Origin: Myxococcales bacterium
Lineage (GTDB): Bacteria > Myxococcota_A > Polyangia > Polyangiales > Ga0077539
Assembly: GCA_013298625.1 (NCBI GenBank)
Contig: JAAFIF010000102.1
Span: 1-33,186, forward strand
DNA length: 33,186 bases
Reading direction: 5' to 3'
Shown: one piece after another, positions 1 through 7,923 of the stretch
How the letters are laid out: every line of letters begins with the position of its first letter
Position numbering within the stretch: the first letter of the stretch is position 1
Notes under the pieces: generated by a model
Told to the model about the DNA's origin: nothing
Databases searched by the model: none
What the model saw: only the letters and a program-made list of their open reading frames with translations
Position numbers and translations under genes: made by a program

Positions 1-238
1 GGGCTGCGGGCCTTTTCGCCGCTGTTTCTCCACACACGATTTGGGTAACGATGAGCACCGGGTCCCGGGCAACGAGCGCGCGCTTCGCGCCGTGCGCGAT
101 GTGCGCGCGAGCGTCGTGGGTCACTGGCAGCGTCGCCCGCGCGTCCCCATCGTGCTCGGCGGTGAACGCGGTCTGCTCCGCCCGCTCGAACGCTCTTGTC
201 CGTGCATCCCCAAGAGCAACCCACGCCCATGTAATCAA
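1..238 (-). CDS. Possible partial hypothetical gene running off the left edge
   Basis: On the minus strand the frame downstream of the ung stop codon stays open to the window edge. From about the tenth codon it has GC-rich third positions and a natural composition (acidic and basic residues mixed, for example ALVARDPVLIVTQIV). The complementary frame reads as a low-complexity Ala/Arg/Ser string typical of antisense. The only reasonable start I see is a TTG at 238-236, with no clear ribosome site. It would give about 79 residues before the edge. It lies in the same phase as ung, 45 nt after its stop. I do not recognise a family. It could also be non-coding sequence that happens to be open. Confidence 0.3.
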   Translation of the reverse strand, partial: MITWAWVALGDARTRAFERAEQTAFTAEHDGDARATLPVTHDARAHIAHGAKRALVARDPVLIVTQIVCGETAAKRPAA

Positions 239-283
239 AGACTCGCTCGCAGACCCACCGCTTCGCCCCGCTCGCGCTCGAGC

Positions 284-952
284 TCAGTCCCCGAGCTTCC
301 AGTCGATCGCGGGCGTGCCGTACTTCTCGAGCGCGGCGTTGATCTTCGAGTACGGCTTCGAGCCGAAGAAGCCCGCCTTCGCGCTGAGCGGCGAGGGGTG
401 GGCGCTCTCGATGATCGTGTGCTTCTTCTTGTCGATGAGCTTGCCCTTCTTCTTCGCGTAGCTGCCCCAGAGGATGAACACAACGGGCGTGCTCTTCGCG
501 TTGACCGCAGCGATCACCGCGTCCGTGAAGCTCTCCCAGCCCTTGTCTTTGTGCGAGTTGGGCTCGTGCGCGCGCACGGTGAGCACCGCGTTGATCATCA
601 ACATCCCCTGCTTCGCCCACGGAACGAGCGAGCCCGTCTTCGCGATGGGCAGCCCCATGTCGTCCTTGAGCTCGACGAACATGTTGTAGAGCGACGGCGG
701 CTTGCGAATCCCCGGCTTCACGCTGAAGCACAGGCCGTGCGCCTGACCGTCGTCGTGATACGGGTCTTGCCCGAGCAACAGCACCCGCACCTGGTCGTAC
801 GGCGTCAGCTCGAACGCCGAGAAGACCTCGTCTTCGGGCGGAAACACCGAGCCCTTCGCGCGCTCTTCAGCGACGAAGCGCTCGAGGTCTTTGAAGTACG
901 GCTTGTCGAGCTCGGGGCCGAGCGCCTTCTGCCAGTCGTCGGGCAATTTCAT
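284..952 (-). CDS. ung: Uracil-DNA glycosylase, family 1
   Basis: The enzyme removes uracil from DNA, the first step of base-excision repair after cytosine deamination or dUTP incorporation; it acts in the cytoplasm. The 222-residue product has the family 1 hallmarks: the water-activating loop GQDPYH near residue 60 and the minor-groove loop HPSPLS near residue 185, followed by AKAGFFG. Length matches the usual 220-230 residues. I chose the ATG at 952 (MKLPDDW) because the product then begins where Ung proteins normally begin. An in-frame ATG at 961 would add three residues. The longer frame up to 1165 adds a non-family extension and is rejected. It is divergent from the SWIM gene, with a shared 181-nt intergenic region carrying two dyads. 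Identification is secure; the exact start is not. Confidence 0.97.
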   Translation of the reverse strand: MKLPDDWQKALGPELDKPYFKDLERFVAEERAKGSVFPPEDEVFSAFELTPYDQVRVLLLGQDPYHDDGQAHGLCFSVKPGIRKPPSLYNMFVELKDDMGLPIAKTGSLVPWAKQGMLMINAVLTVRAHEPNSHKDKGWESFTDAVIAAVNAKSTPVVFILWGSYAKKKGKLIDKKKHTIIESAHPSPLSAKAGFFGSKPYSKINAALEKYGTPAIDWKLGD

Positions 953-1021
953 CGCGCACATGGTCGGTCGCGCGACTGTAGCAACCCTGCCGGTCGCCAC
1001 GTCAGCGCGATCGCGCTCGGA

Positions 1022-1038
1022 GTGACAGAAAACGTCCC
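1022..1038. promoter_or_regulatory. Operator-like dyad 1 between ung and the SWIM gene
   Basis: The sequence GTGAC, seven bases, GTCCC forms an imperfect dyad (four of five arm positions). It is embedded in a 16-bp stretch (1021-1036) that matches the stretch at 1070-1085 in 14 of 16 positions. The two copies start 49 bp apart, near five helical turns. The position in a divergent intergenic region suggests a regulator site, but the protein is unknown. Confidence 0.45.
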
Positions 1039-1070
1039 GCCAAGCGCGCCCCTCCGAGTGCTCTGAAGTA

Positions 1071-1087
1071 GTGACAGAGTACGTCAC
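1071..1087. promoter_or_regulatory. Operator-like dyad 2 between ung and the SWIM gene
   Basis: GTGAC, seven bases, GTCAC is a perfect 5-bp dyad, the better of the two copies. It lies 46 nt upstream of the chosen SWIM start and about 120 nt upstream of the ung start, so it could act on either gene. A GTG at 1071 is also a possible but unlikely earlier start for the SWIM gene, in which case this dyad would be inside the coding sequence. Confidence 0.45.
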
Positions 1088-1133
1088 GGTGTGTTTGCGA
1101 TGCCGTGTTTCGAGCGCCACTCTCGATCTCGCA

Positions 1134-2954
1134 ATGAAGCTCAATCCGAACGAAGAGCGGGGCATGGCACCGTGGACCGAGGACGAGGCGCGGGCTCGCG
1201 TGGGGGCGCGGGCGCTCGAGCGCGGGAGGCTCTACGACGCCGCTGGCGCGCTCTTCGACCTGCGCATCGAAGGGACGAACTTCACCGCGCGCTGCGAGGG
1301 CTCGGGGGCCGAGGTGTACCGCGTGCGCGCGCGCCGCGCGGGGCCGAGCGTGATCGAAGCGCACTGCTCGTGCCCCGTCGGGGACACCGGCGGCTGCAAG
1401 CACGCGGCGGCGCTGCTGCTCTTCGTGCTGCGCGAGCCCGAGTCGTTCGTGGTGATCGAGCCGCTCTCGACGCTCTGTGATCGCGCAGGCGGCGGCGCGC
1501 TCGCGGCGGCGTTCTTGGACCTCGTGGCGCGGGTGAACGAGCTCGAGCCGACCGTTCGGCAGTCGATTCACGACGCGCTCGGAGAGAAGAGCCCTGGCCT
1601 CGATCGCGCAGGGGACCCGAAGTGCGCCGTCGGCGAGGCGTTTCGCGCGCACGCGGGCGACCCCGCGGCGGCCAGCGAGGTCTCGCACGCGCTCGCGCCT
1701 GTGCTCACGCGGGCGCGCTCGACTGCGATCAGCGGCGATTGGGCCGCAGCCGCGACGGCGTTGCGCGCGCTCTCTGCTGGGATCATGGCGCGCGCGCGTC
1801 GCTTCGAAGACCTCGACGGAGCGCTGCGCGACCTCGCCCACACCGCGCTCGAAGCGCAAGGTCGCGTGCTCGCCGCATGCAAAGACGAGCACGCCCGCGC
1901 CATCGCCCGCGACGCCCTCTTCGACGCCTACCGCTACGACGCCGAAAACGGAACGGTCTTCGGCCGCGTCGCCGGCATCGTCCTCGCCGAGCGCGCCAGC
2001 GACGAGGACCGCAAGACCCTCGCGATCGCCGCGCGCCGCGCGTGCGACGGGCTCGAGGTGTGGGCGCGCCGCGTCTTCGAAGGCGCCCTCGTCGACATCG
2101 AAGGCGACTCGCTCGACGACGAGGTCTTCATCGAGCGGTGCCGCGAGGCCAAGCGCCCGCGCGAGCTGATCCTGCGTTTGCTGCAGCGAAACCGCGTCGA
2201 CGACGCGGTGATCGAGACCGGCAAGATGGGCGAAGTCGCCCTCGTCGACGCCCTCGAGCGCTGCGACGAGATGGACTGTGGCCCCGCGGCCGAGCTGCTC
2301 GCCGAGCGCTTGAGCGACGGCAACAAGCACCGAGTGTTGTCATGGTGGCGCGATCGCTTGCTCGCGCGCGGCGACGCTCGCGCGTGGGAGGCCAGCGCCA
2401 AGCTCTTTCTCGCGCGGCCCGATCGGCTCGTGTGGCGCACGCTGCGCGCCGAAGCGGGCGACGCGTGGGCCGAGCGCCGCGCCGCGCTGCTCGAGGCGCT
2501 CTCTCGCAGGGGCGGAGGCGCGTGGGTCGAGGCCCTCATCGACGAGTCCATGCTCGATCGCGCGGTCGAAGCCGCGCAGGGGATCAACCCGTCGAGCGCC
2601 CACGAGGTCCGCGTCGAGCTCGCCGAGCGCGTCGCGAAGGACCGTCCCCTCGACGCCGCAGAGCTGCTGCGCGCGCAGGCCGAGGCGCTCATCGGTCTGC
2701 GCGGTCGCAGCAATTATCGCGAGGCCGCCAGGGTCTTGCGTCGCGCGCGCGAGCTGTACGAGAGCGTCCACCAGCGCGGCCGTTGGGTGGCCTACGCAGA
2801 GTCGTTGCGGGCGCGGGCGCGGGAGCTTCCTGCGCTGAAAGAAGAGCTCGCCGCGGCGCTGGCGCGACCTGCGGCCATCGATCTCACCGCGCACAACGCG
2901 GCCAACGACAACGCCGCCGAGGCGCTCTCGCTGGCGGCCCCCACCACGCGCTGA
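1134..2954 (+). CDS. SWIM zinc-finger protein with helical C-terminal region
   Basis: SWIM domains are small zinc-binding modules thought to bind DNA or protein. The motif is CxCx7CxH, visible as CSCPVGDTGGCKH at about residues 78-90, after a typical SWIM-family N-terminus (ALERGRLY..AGAL..LRIEG). The remaining roughly 500 residues are alpha-helical, rich in Ala, Arg, Glu and Leu, and resemble a tetratricopeptide-like solenoid without a clear consensus repeat. The start is uncertain: ATG 1134 is used here. ATG 1164 (MAPWTEDEA) has a weak purine-rich stretch in front and fits the family start equally well. GTG 1071 would place an operator-like dyad inside the gene. It is divergent from ung and convergent with the HEAT-repeat gene, with a hairpin at the junction. 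A link to DNA repair is suggested only by position. The molecular role is unknown. Confidence 0.82.
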   Translation: MKLNPNEERGMAPWTEDEARARVGARALERGRLYDAAGALFDLRIEGTNFTARCEGSGAEVYRVRARRAGPSVIEAHCSCPVGDTGGCKHAAALLLFVLREPESFVVIEPLSTLCDRAGGGALAAAFLDLVARVNELEPTVRQSIHDALGEKSPGLDRAGDPKCAVGEAFRAHAGDPAAASEVSHALAPVLTRARSTAISGDWAAAATALRALSAGIMARARRFEDLDGALRDLAHTALEAQGRVLAACKDEHARAIARDALFDAYRYDAENGTVFGRVAGIVLAERASDEDRKTLAIAARRACDGLEVWARRVFEGALVDIEGDSLDDEVFIERCREAKRPRELILRLLQRNRVDDAVIETGKMGEVALVDALERCDEMDCGPAAELLAERLSDGNKHRVLSWWRDRLLARGDARAWEASAKLFLARPDRLVWRTLRAEAGDAWAERRAALLEALSRRGGGAWVEALIDESMLDRAVEAAQGINPSSAHEVRVELAERVAKDRPLDAAELLRAQAEALIGLRGRSNYREAARVLRRARELYESVHQRGRWVAYAESLRARARELPALKEELAAALARPAAIDLTAHNAANDNAAEALSLAAPTTR

Positions 2955-2982
2955 GCGCGTCGCTCACCACGCGCTGAGCGCG
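2942..2982 (+). repeat. Two 18-bp direct repeats at the end of the SWIM gene
   Basis: An identical 18-bp segment (CACCACGCGCTGAGCGCG) occurs at 2942-2959 and 2965-2982, with a period of 23 bp. The first copy contains the SWIM stop codon (2952-2954). It looks like a small tandem duplication of the gene end that also supplied the left arm of the adjacent hairpin. Confidence 0.8.
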
Positions 2983-2991
2983 GCGCTCAGC
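2973..2991. terminator. Hairpin between convergent SWIM and HEAT genes
   Basis: GCTGAGCGC, one base, GCGCTCAGC is a perfect 9-bp inverted repeat sitting between the two convergent stop codons; it overlaps the stop of the HEAT gene at 2987-2989. There is no U-tract on either side, so intrinsic termination is possible but not certain. Nearly the same arm sequence recurs at the kdpB-kdpC junction. Confidence 0.5.
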
Positions 2992-3898
2992 TGCGGCCCG
3001 ACAGGCTCGAGCGGAGGTTGGCCACCGCGCCGCGGACCGCTCCCGAGAGCGCGCGCTGCTCGAGGTCGCGCGCGAGCGTGTCCGCAGACTGCCCTGGCGC
3101 CGTGGTGTTTTGCGCCGTCGCCGCGCCGGACATCGAGCCCACGATCGCGCGGGCGGGGACCGCGACGAGCACCAGCGAGACCTCGGCGCGGACGCTCAGC
3201 GTGCTCGCCACGGTCCAGCGACGAAGCTGCTGCACGCTGCCGTCGATCGAGTACACGCGCAGGCGCCCCGAGCGCACGCGTCGCTCGGCCTCGGGGGGCA
3301 GCGTCCCGACGCTGAACGCGACCTGATCGAGCCGAGAGACCTCTTGCGCGAGCGCGCTGCGCAGGGCGTCGACCACTTGCGAGCGTTGGTCCGCGCGGTT
3401 GGCGAGCGAGCCCGCGCGCAGGACGAAGCGCGTTCGACCCCAGTCCACCGCGAGCTCGGGCGTCGTGGGCACGGCGACGGGCGTGTTGCGATCGAGCAGC
3501 GCGAGGGCGCGCTCGACCGTCGAGCGAACGGTCGGGTCTCGATCCGCACGATGCGCCCGCAGCGCCGGAACCGCCGCCGCGTCGCCGATCGTCCGCAGCG
3601 CCTCTGCCGCCGACGCGCGCACCGTCGCGTCGCTGTCGTCGAGCGCTCGCACCAGCGCGTCCCGCGCTCCTGCGGGGCGCATGCGGCCGAGCGTGAGCGC
3701 CGCTTGAAAACGTGTGCGCGAGTCCCTCCCGGAGTGCAGCATGGTGATGAGCGGCGACGGGGCTGCGAGCTGCGTCGCCGAGGGAGCCGCGCTCGGCGCG
3801 CGCGCTTGCGCGCTGAGCTGCTGCGACTGTGTCGTCGCGGGCGCCGCGCAGCACGCGGCGGCGACGAGGACGGATCGCAGTGAGTGGAGACCGCGCAT
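2987..3898 (-). CDS. Exported HEAT-repeat protein
   Basis: The 303-residue product starts with a signal peptide (basic MRGLHSLRS, hydrophobic VLVAAACCAA, cleavage probably near residues 25-32). A Gln/Ser/Ala-rich linker follows, then at least two to three HEAT-type repeats at about residues 50-135 (TRFQAALTLGRM, ARDALVRALDD, TVRASAAEALRTIGD, TVRSTVERALALL). HEAT repeats are helical pairs that usually bind other proteins. The C-terminal half (about 140-303) contains alternating hydrophobic strands and is not a domain I recognise. Two Cys lie in the signal region (CCAAP), so a lipoprotein is possible, though the lipobox is not canonical. It sits 181 nt after the next gene upstream, so it probably has its own promoter. 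No enzymatic motif is visible. Confidence 0.78.
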   Translation of the reverse strand: MRGLHSLRSVLVAAACCAAPATTQSQQLSAQARAPSAAPSATQLAAPSPLITMLHSGRDSRTRFQAALTLGRMRPAGARDALVRALDDSDATVRASAAEALRTIGDAAAVPALRAHRADRDPTVRSTVERALALLDRNTPVAVPTTPELAVDWGRTRFVLRAGSLANRADQRSQVVDALRSALAQEVSRLDQVAFSVGTLPPEAERRVRSGRLRVYSIDGSVQQLRRWTVASTLSVRAEVSLVLVAVPARAIVGSMSGAATAQNTTAPGQSADTLARDLEQRALSGAVRGAVANLRSSLSGRS

Positions 3899-4079
3899 GG
3901 ACGCTTCGACCCTCTCGGAGCTGGTGGGTGACCGATCGTGGAGGCGACTGTCTCGCTCCGTCGCGCGCGCGACGTGGCAAGTGGACGAAACGCTACCGGC
4001 CCGAGGCTGGAGCGCTCAACCCTACACAGTGCGACGCCAGATCCTCCGTGGTCGTTCGCGCACGGGGCGTTTGCGGCGA

Positions 4080-5306
4080 CTACTGCGCGGCGTCCGCGCC
4101 GTCGGGACCGGCGTCGGAGGGCGGATTGGTGGGCGTTTGCGCCGTGGGCGTGACGGTCGGGGTGACCGCGCGCGGGCAGGACCAGCGTGAGAGGTCCAGG
4201 CCGCCTGTGGGGTTGTGCGTCACGCTGAAGAGCGAGCTGGCGTCGAGCGAGGGGGCGACGGCGCCGCGCGCTCCGACGTACGAAGCGAGCCACGAGGTGC
4301 TGCCGTCGCTGCCGACGCGCACGACGTGCTCGCGGCCGTTGCGGTCGTCGATCACGACGAGGGCTGCTCGGTCGTTGTGGGCGCTGACGATCTGCGGCTG
4401 CGGGCCGAGCGATCGCGGGAGCGCAGCGGTGCTCTCGGCGAGCGCGCTGCTCGGCCACCAGCGGGCGAGCGAGACGGCGTCGGGGTTGGGGGAGGCGTTG
4501 CTCGACAGGGCTAGGACCGCGCTCGGAAGCGCTGCGATCGCGCTGGCTGGCGACGAGAGCGCGAAGGCTTCGACCGCGGCGCCGCTCTCGTCGAGGTGCA
4601 TGAGCGACGCGCCGCTCGCGCTGCGCACGGTCATCGCGAAGCGCGTATCCCCGGTGAGGGCCACCATCATGGGCGCCGACGCGTCCACCACGATCCTCGG
4701 TCGCGCGTTGGGAACACCCCTGAAATCCGTGGTCACCGTCGACGTCGACGGCCCGTCGAGCGATCCCCACGCGACCACGAAGCCCGTCGCGCTCGGGCGC
4801 ACCGCGACGCCGTCGCAGCGCACGGCGCGGGCGAGCGAGCGGGGGACGTTGCGGGCCATTCCGGCGGCGTCGAGGCGCGCGAACAGGACGTCGTCGTGCG
4901 CGTCGCGGCCGTCGCGGGCGACGCGCTCGGTCGCCACCAGCGCAGCGCCTCCGGGAGCCGCGGTGAGCGCGAAGGCCGTCACGGGGCCTGCCACGACGCG
5001 GTCTTCTCCTGCGCGCGCCAGCGAGTCGTCGACGCGCAGGACCACGAGCTCATCGGTCCCGCGCGCGCGAAACGCCACGATCGCGCCGGTCGCCGTCGAC
5101 GCGATCGACAGCTGCGTCTGTCCGTTGGGCGCAGGGCTCGGACCCACGAAGGTCAGCGTGTTCGAGCGCAGCAGCGTGCACAGCGCCGGCGGCGCGACGC
5201 CCCGCGGGTCCGGCCGCACCTGCCCCGAGGCGCGCTGCGACAGCGCCGTCGCGAGCGCGATCGCTGCGACAGTGAGCTGATATTTGGCTGATGAAACGCG
5301 CTTCAT
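4080..5306 (-). CDS. Secreted protein of unknown function
   Basis: The 408-residue product has an N-terminal signal peptide (MKRVSSAKYQ then TVAAIALATAL, cleavage probably after ASGQ near residue 28). The body is rich in short beta-strand-like segments with Gly, Ala, Ser and Val (for example GAIVAFRARG, GFVVAWGSLD, AALVVIDDRNG), suggesting a beta-propeller-like fold, but I see no diagnostic blade motif. The C-terminus is a Thr/Pro-rich stretch ending in Asp/Ala. The ATG overlaps the stop codon of the oxidoreductase gene (ATGA, 5303-5306), so translation of the two is probably coupled. The family is not recognised. Start choice is strong because of the overlap and the signal peptide. Confidence 0.78.
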   Translation of the reverse strand: MKRVSSAKYQLTVAAIALATALSQRASGQVRPDPRGVAPPALCTLLRSNTLTFVGPSPAPNGQTQLSIASTATGAIVAFRARGTDELVVLRVDDSLARAGEDRVVAGPVTAFALTAAPGGAALVATERVARDGRDAHDDVLFARLDAAGMARNVPRSLARAVRCDGVAVRPSATGFVVAWGSLDGPSTSTVTTDFRGVPNARPRIVVDASAPMMVALTGDTRFAMTVRSASGASLMHLDESGAAVEAFALSSPASAIAALPSAVLALSSNASPNPDAVSLARWWPSSALAESTAALPRSLGPQPQIVSAHNDRAALVVIDDRNGREHVVRVGSDGSTSWLASYVGARGAVAPSLDASSLFSVTHNPTGGLDLSRWSCPRAVTPTVTPTAQTPTNPPSDAGPDGADAAQ

Positions 5307-6268
5307 GGCAGCGCTCGCTCGAGCAGCTCGAGGTTGCGCAGCGCCTCGTGGCCGTCGACCGCGGGGCTCGTCTTCGCTCGCACCGCGCGGGCGAAGTCTT
5401 CGAGCTCGCCGACGTATGGATTCGTGGGCGTGTATTCAAGAGGCTTGTCGTCGACGGTGATCTCGCCCTTGCCCCACGGGCCGAGCGTCCCTTCGGCCTG
5501 CGCGTAGCCGTCGTCGCCGAACAGCTCGATCCGCCGCGCCGCGCGAAAGAGCACGCTCGCGAACACCTCCGCGGTCGAGCCGTCTTCGAAGCGCATCGCG
5601 ACGAGGGCGCTCTCGTCGTGGGCCGCGCCGAACTTCGGGCTCGACCCGATGGCCTTCAGCTCGACGACCTCACCCGCGTGGGGGACCATGATCCATCGCA
5701 CGAGGTCGATCGCGTGCGTGCCGACCGAGGCGAGCGCCCACCACCGCCCGACGTCGTCGTGCGCGCGCCAGTTGCTCGCGTCCGGCGCGCTGAAGGTCCA
5801 TTGCACCCGCGTGTGGCGCACGCGGCCGAGCGCTCCGCTGCGCACGCGCTCGACCAGGGCTTTGTGCCCTGCGTGGTGCCGCAAGTGGTACGCGGCGCCG
5901 AGGGTGACGCCGCGCTCTTCGCAGGCGCGCACCATCGCGACGCCGTCTTCGACCCGCGTGGCGAGGGGCTTCTCGCAGAGCACGTGTTTGCCCGCGCGCG
6001 CCGCGGCGATCACCTGCTCTTTGTGAACACGGTCGGGGCTCGCGACGAGCACGGCGTCGAGGTCGGGGTCCGCGAGCAGCGCGTCGAGCGAGTCGTGCGC
6101 GGGCGATGGGGCGAGCGCTCCGTGTCGCTCGGCAAACGCTTCAGCGTTGGAGCGCGAGCGCGAGAGCACGGACCACAGCCGCGCGCCTTCGCACTGGGCG
6201 AGGGCGGGGGCGAGAAACTCGTTGGCGATCCCTCCGGTGCCGAGCAGCGCGATTCGCAGCGGGGTCAT
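5303..6268 (-). CDS. Gfo/Idh/MocA family NAD(P)-dependent oxidoreductase
   Basis: Family members oxidise or reduce sugar-like substrates such as inositol, glucose-fructose or biliverdin, using NAD(P). The 321-residue product opens with a Rossmann motif GLGTGGIA-like (LLGTGGIAN, residues 8-15). It has the family signature CEKPLA at about 98-103 with the catalytic-site Lys of EKP at residue 100, then the C-terminal alpha/beta domain with GRVRHTRVQW. The substrate cannot be read from the sequence. It lies 37 nt after the zinc-ribbon gene on the same strand and overlaps the next gene by 4 nt, so it is likely in an operon with both. An odd point is its pairing with a secreted protein of unknown function. 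Confidence 0.93.
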   Translation of the reverse strand: MTPLRIALLGTGGIANEFLAPALAQCEGARLWSVLSRSRSNAEAFAERHGALAPSPAHDSLDALLADPDLDAVLVASPDRVHKEQVIAAARAGKHVLCEKPLATRVEDGVAMVRACEERGVTLGAAYHLRHHAGHKALVERVRSGALGRVRHTRVQWTFSAPDASNWRAHDDVGRWWALASVGTHAIDLVRWIMVPHAGEVVELKAIGSSPKFGAAHDESALVAMRFEDGSTAEVFASVLFRAARRIELFGDDGYAQAEGTLGPWGKGEITVDDKPLEYTPTNPYVGELEDFARAVRAKTSPAVDGHEALRNLELLERALP

Positions 6269-6305
6269 GCGCGCGCAGTGTACTGGGCGCGCGCGGTCGG
6301 CGCCC

Positions 6306-6932
6306 TCACTTCACGCGGTGAAAAATCGAGTCGAAGAGCAGCTCGATCCAGCTCGGCTGCTTCTGATGCTCGCCCTTCAACCAGCGGTCGACCTCGGCCG
6401 AGGTCTTCGCGCTCGGCATCTCGTTGTTGAGCACCCGTCCGCACGGAACGCACACCACGCCGTCGCCCGTCAGGTACGTCATGTCCACCCAGACCTCCTT
6501 CTCGCACTTGGTGCAGACGACGGTGCCGAGCGAGGGTTTTCGCTCGAGCACCGGGGCCATGACCCTGAAGGGTGCGCCGCGATCGGGCTGGGCTTCGATG
6601 CTCTTGGCGGCGTCGCGGAGGGCGTCGAGCTCTCCGCCGTCGAGCCACACGCCGCCGCACTGGGAGCACCAATCGATGGGGATCGCGAAGAAGCTCAGCG
6701 CGCGCATGGGCTTGTCGCAGTCGGGGCAGCGGCCGACGCCCGTTCCGTGTTGGGGCGAGCGCATGGCCTCGTCGCGGCTGTTGTCGATCCACCCGAGGAT
6801 CGGGTGCACGCTCTCGGCGCTGTATCGCGGTGACCACACGCCGTGGCACTGCGCGCAGGCGCCCTTGTGCTGCTCGTCGAGGCGGATCTCGATCTCGCAG
6901 CGCGGACACAAAACGGTGTTGTTGCTTCTCAC
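6306..6932 (-). CDS. TFIIB-type zinc-ribbon protein
   Basis: The 208-residue product carries three pairs of Cys knuckles: CPRC with CAQC near residues 9-30, CPDC with CSQC at about 75-103, and CTKC with CVPC at about 147-172. The central one continues GGVWLDGGELDAL, the signature of the zf-TFIIB family (WCxxCGGxWLDxxE). These modules bind zinc; their partners are generally unknown. The start is a GTG at 6932, the first start codon of the frame after the acyltransferase stop 20 nt upstream. No good ribosome site precedes it, so coupling to the upstream gene is likely. No membrane segment or enzyme motif is visible. The same frame stays open far upstream into the acyltransferase region, but that part is antisense-like and not included. 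Confidence 0.87.
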   Translation of the reverse strand: MRSNNTVLCPRCEIEIRLDEQHKGACAQCHGVWSPRYSAESVHPILGWIDNSRDEAMRSPQHGTGVGRCPDCDKPMRALSFFAIPIDWCSQCGGVWLDGGELDALRDAAKSIEAQPDRGAPFRVMAPVLERKPSLGTVVCTKCEKEVWVDMTYLTGDGVVCVPCGRVLNNEMPSAKTSAEVDRWLKGEHQKQPSWIELLFDSIFHRVK

Positions 6933-6952
6933 CCTGCGATCATCGCATGGGT

Positions 6953-7891
6953 TTATCCGAAGAACGTTCGTCGTCCGCGCGCGAGCTCGTCCATCGCCGT
7001 TTGCAGCGCTGCGCGCACTTCTTCGTAGCAGCGCGCGAGGATGACAGGGTCGTCTGCGGCGCTCGGCTCGAGCTCGGGCCACGCGATCGGTTTGGCGAAG
7101 GCGATCGACGTCTGCGCGGGCATCGGAAAGTACGGGAGCACCCCCGAGGTCAGCCCCCACGGGACGCTCAGCACGATCGGACACACCTCCAACCGCAGCC
7201 ACTTCTTCGTATTGAACAGCTTCGCCAGCCCGTCTCCGCGCGTCAGCACGATCCACTGCTCGTGCGTCCCCACGGACACCACCGGAACGATCGGCGCCCG
7301 CTCGCGCAGCGCCAACCGCAAGAATCCCTTTCGTCCGCCGAGCTCGATCTTGTAGCGGTCTTTGAAGGGCCGCGTCGCGTCGAGGTCCGAGCCCGGATAC
7401 ACCAGCACCAGGTGCTCGTCGCGCAGCGCCCGCGCTCCGCCGTTGTGCCCTGCGCGCAACACGCCCGCGCGCGAGGCGACCCTGCGCAGCGTTTCGTTCG
7501 AGTGCAGCACGTCGTGCGAGAGCGAGTAGAGCCTGCGCTCGGGGCCGTGGTGCTTGTAGATCGCGGCCATCGTGAGGGCGCTGTCGCTGACCATCAGACC
7601 GCCGTTGTGACTGCCGACGATGAGGGCGCGGCCGCTGGCGGGGACGTGCTCGATGCCGCTGAATTTCCAGCGAAAATACTGGTCGCCGATGGCCTCGAAG
7701 GTCTCGGCCCACAAGCGCACCGCCTCGGGGTCGCGCGCCTCGAGGTCGTCCGCCGGGATGTGCCTGTCCGGCGCTAACAGGTACTTGGTCGCCGCGTACG
7801 CGATGCCCGGCGGCGTGAGCAGCGAGAGCCCGTCGGGCCCGATCTCTCGGGCGAGCTTCGAGAGCCAACGCGCGGTGTCTGCGAGCGCCAT
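6953..7891 (-). CDS. Lysophospholipid acyltransferase (PlsC/MGAT-like)
   Basis: The enzyme would transfer an acyl chain to a lysophospholipid or mono/diacylglycerol at the inner membrane face. The 312-residue product shows the acyltransferase His motif as GSHNGGLMVSD (about residues 93-103), a variant of the NHx4D box with extra spacing as in the MGAT-like branch. It also has the substrate-binding motif LVYPGSDLDATRPF and RKGFLRLALRERAPIVPVVSVG, very typical of that branch. The ATG at 7891 (MALADTARW) is used; an ATG at 7909 would add six residues (MLCAAF). It leads a minus-strand set with the zinc-ribbon and oxidoreductase genes. It is divergent from the M23 gene, with only 54 nt between the start codons. 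Confidence 0.9.
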   Translation of the reverse strand: MALADTARWLSKLAREIGPDGLSLLTPPGIAYAATKYLLAPDRHIPADDLEARDPEAVRLWAETFEAIGDQYFRWKFSGIEHVPASGRALIVGSHNGGLMVSDSALTMAAIYKHHGPERRLYSLSHDVLHSNETLRRVASRAGVLRAGHNGGARALRDEHLVLVYPGSDLDATRPFKDRYKIELGGRKGFLRLALRERAPIVPVVSVGTHEQWIVLTRGDGLAKLFNTKKWLRLEVCPIVLSVPWGLTSGVLPYFPMPAQTSIAFAKPIAWPELEPSAADDPVILARCYEEVRAALQTAMDELARGRRTFFG

Positions 7892-7923
7892 GAATGCCGC
7901 GCAGAGCATACGACACAGGCAAC

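Noticed and set aside
41..1066. 341-residue plus-strand frame over ung
   Set aside because: Arg/Val/Leu-rich antisense shadow of ung, which has both catalytic loops.
6306..7922. 538-residue frame joining the zinc-ribbon protein to upstream sequence
   Set aside because: The upstream part is an off-frame reading of the acyltransferase gene. The zinc-ribbon gene starts at the GTG 6932.
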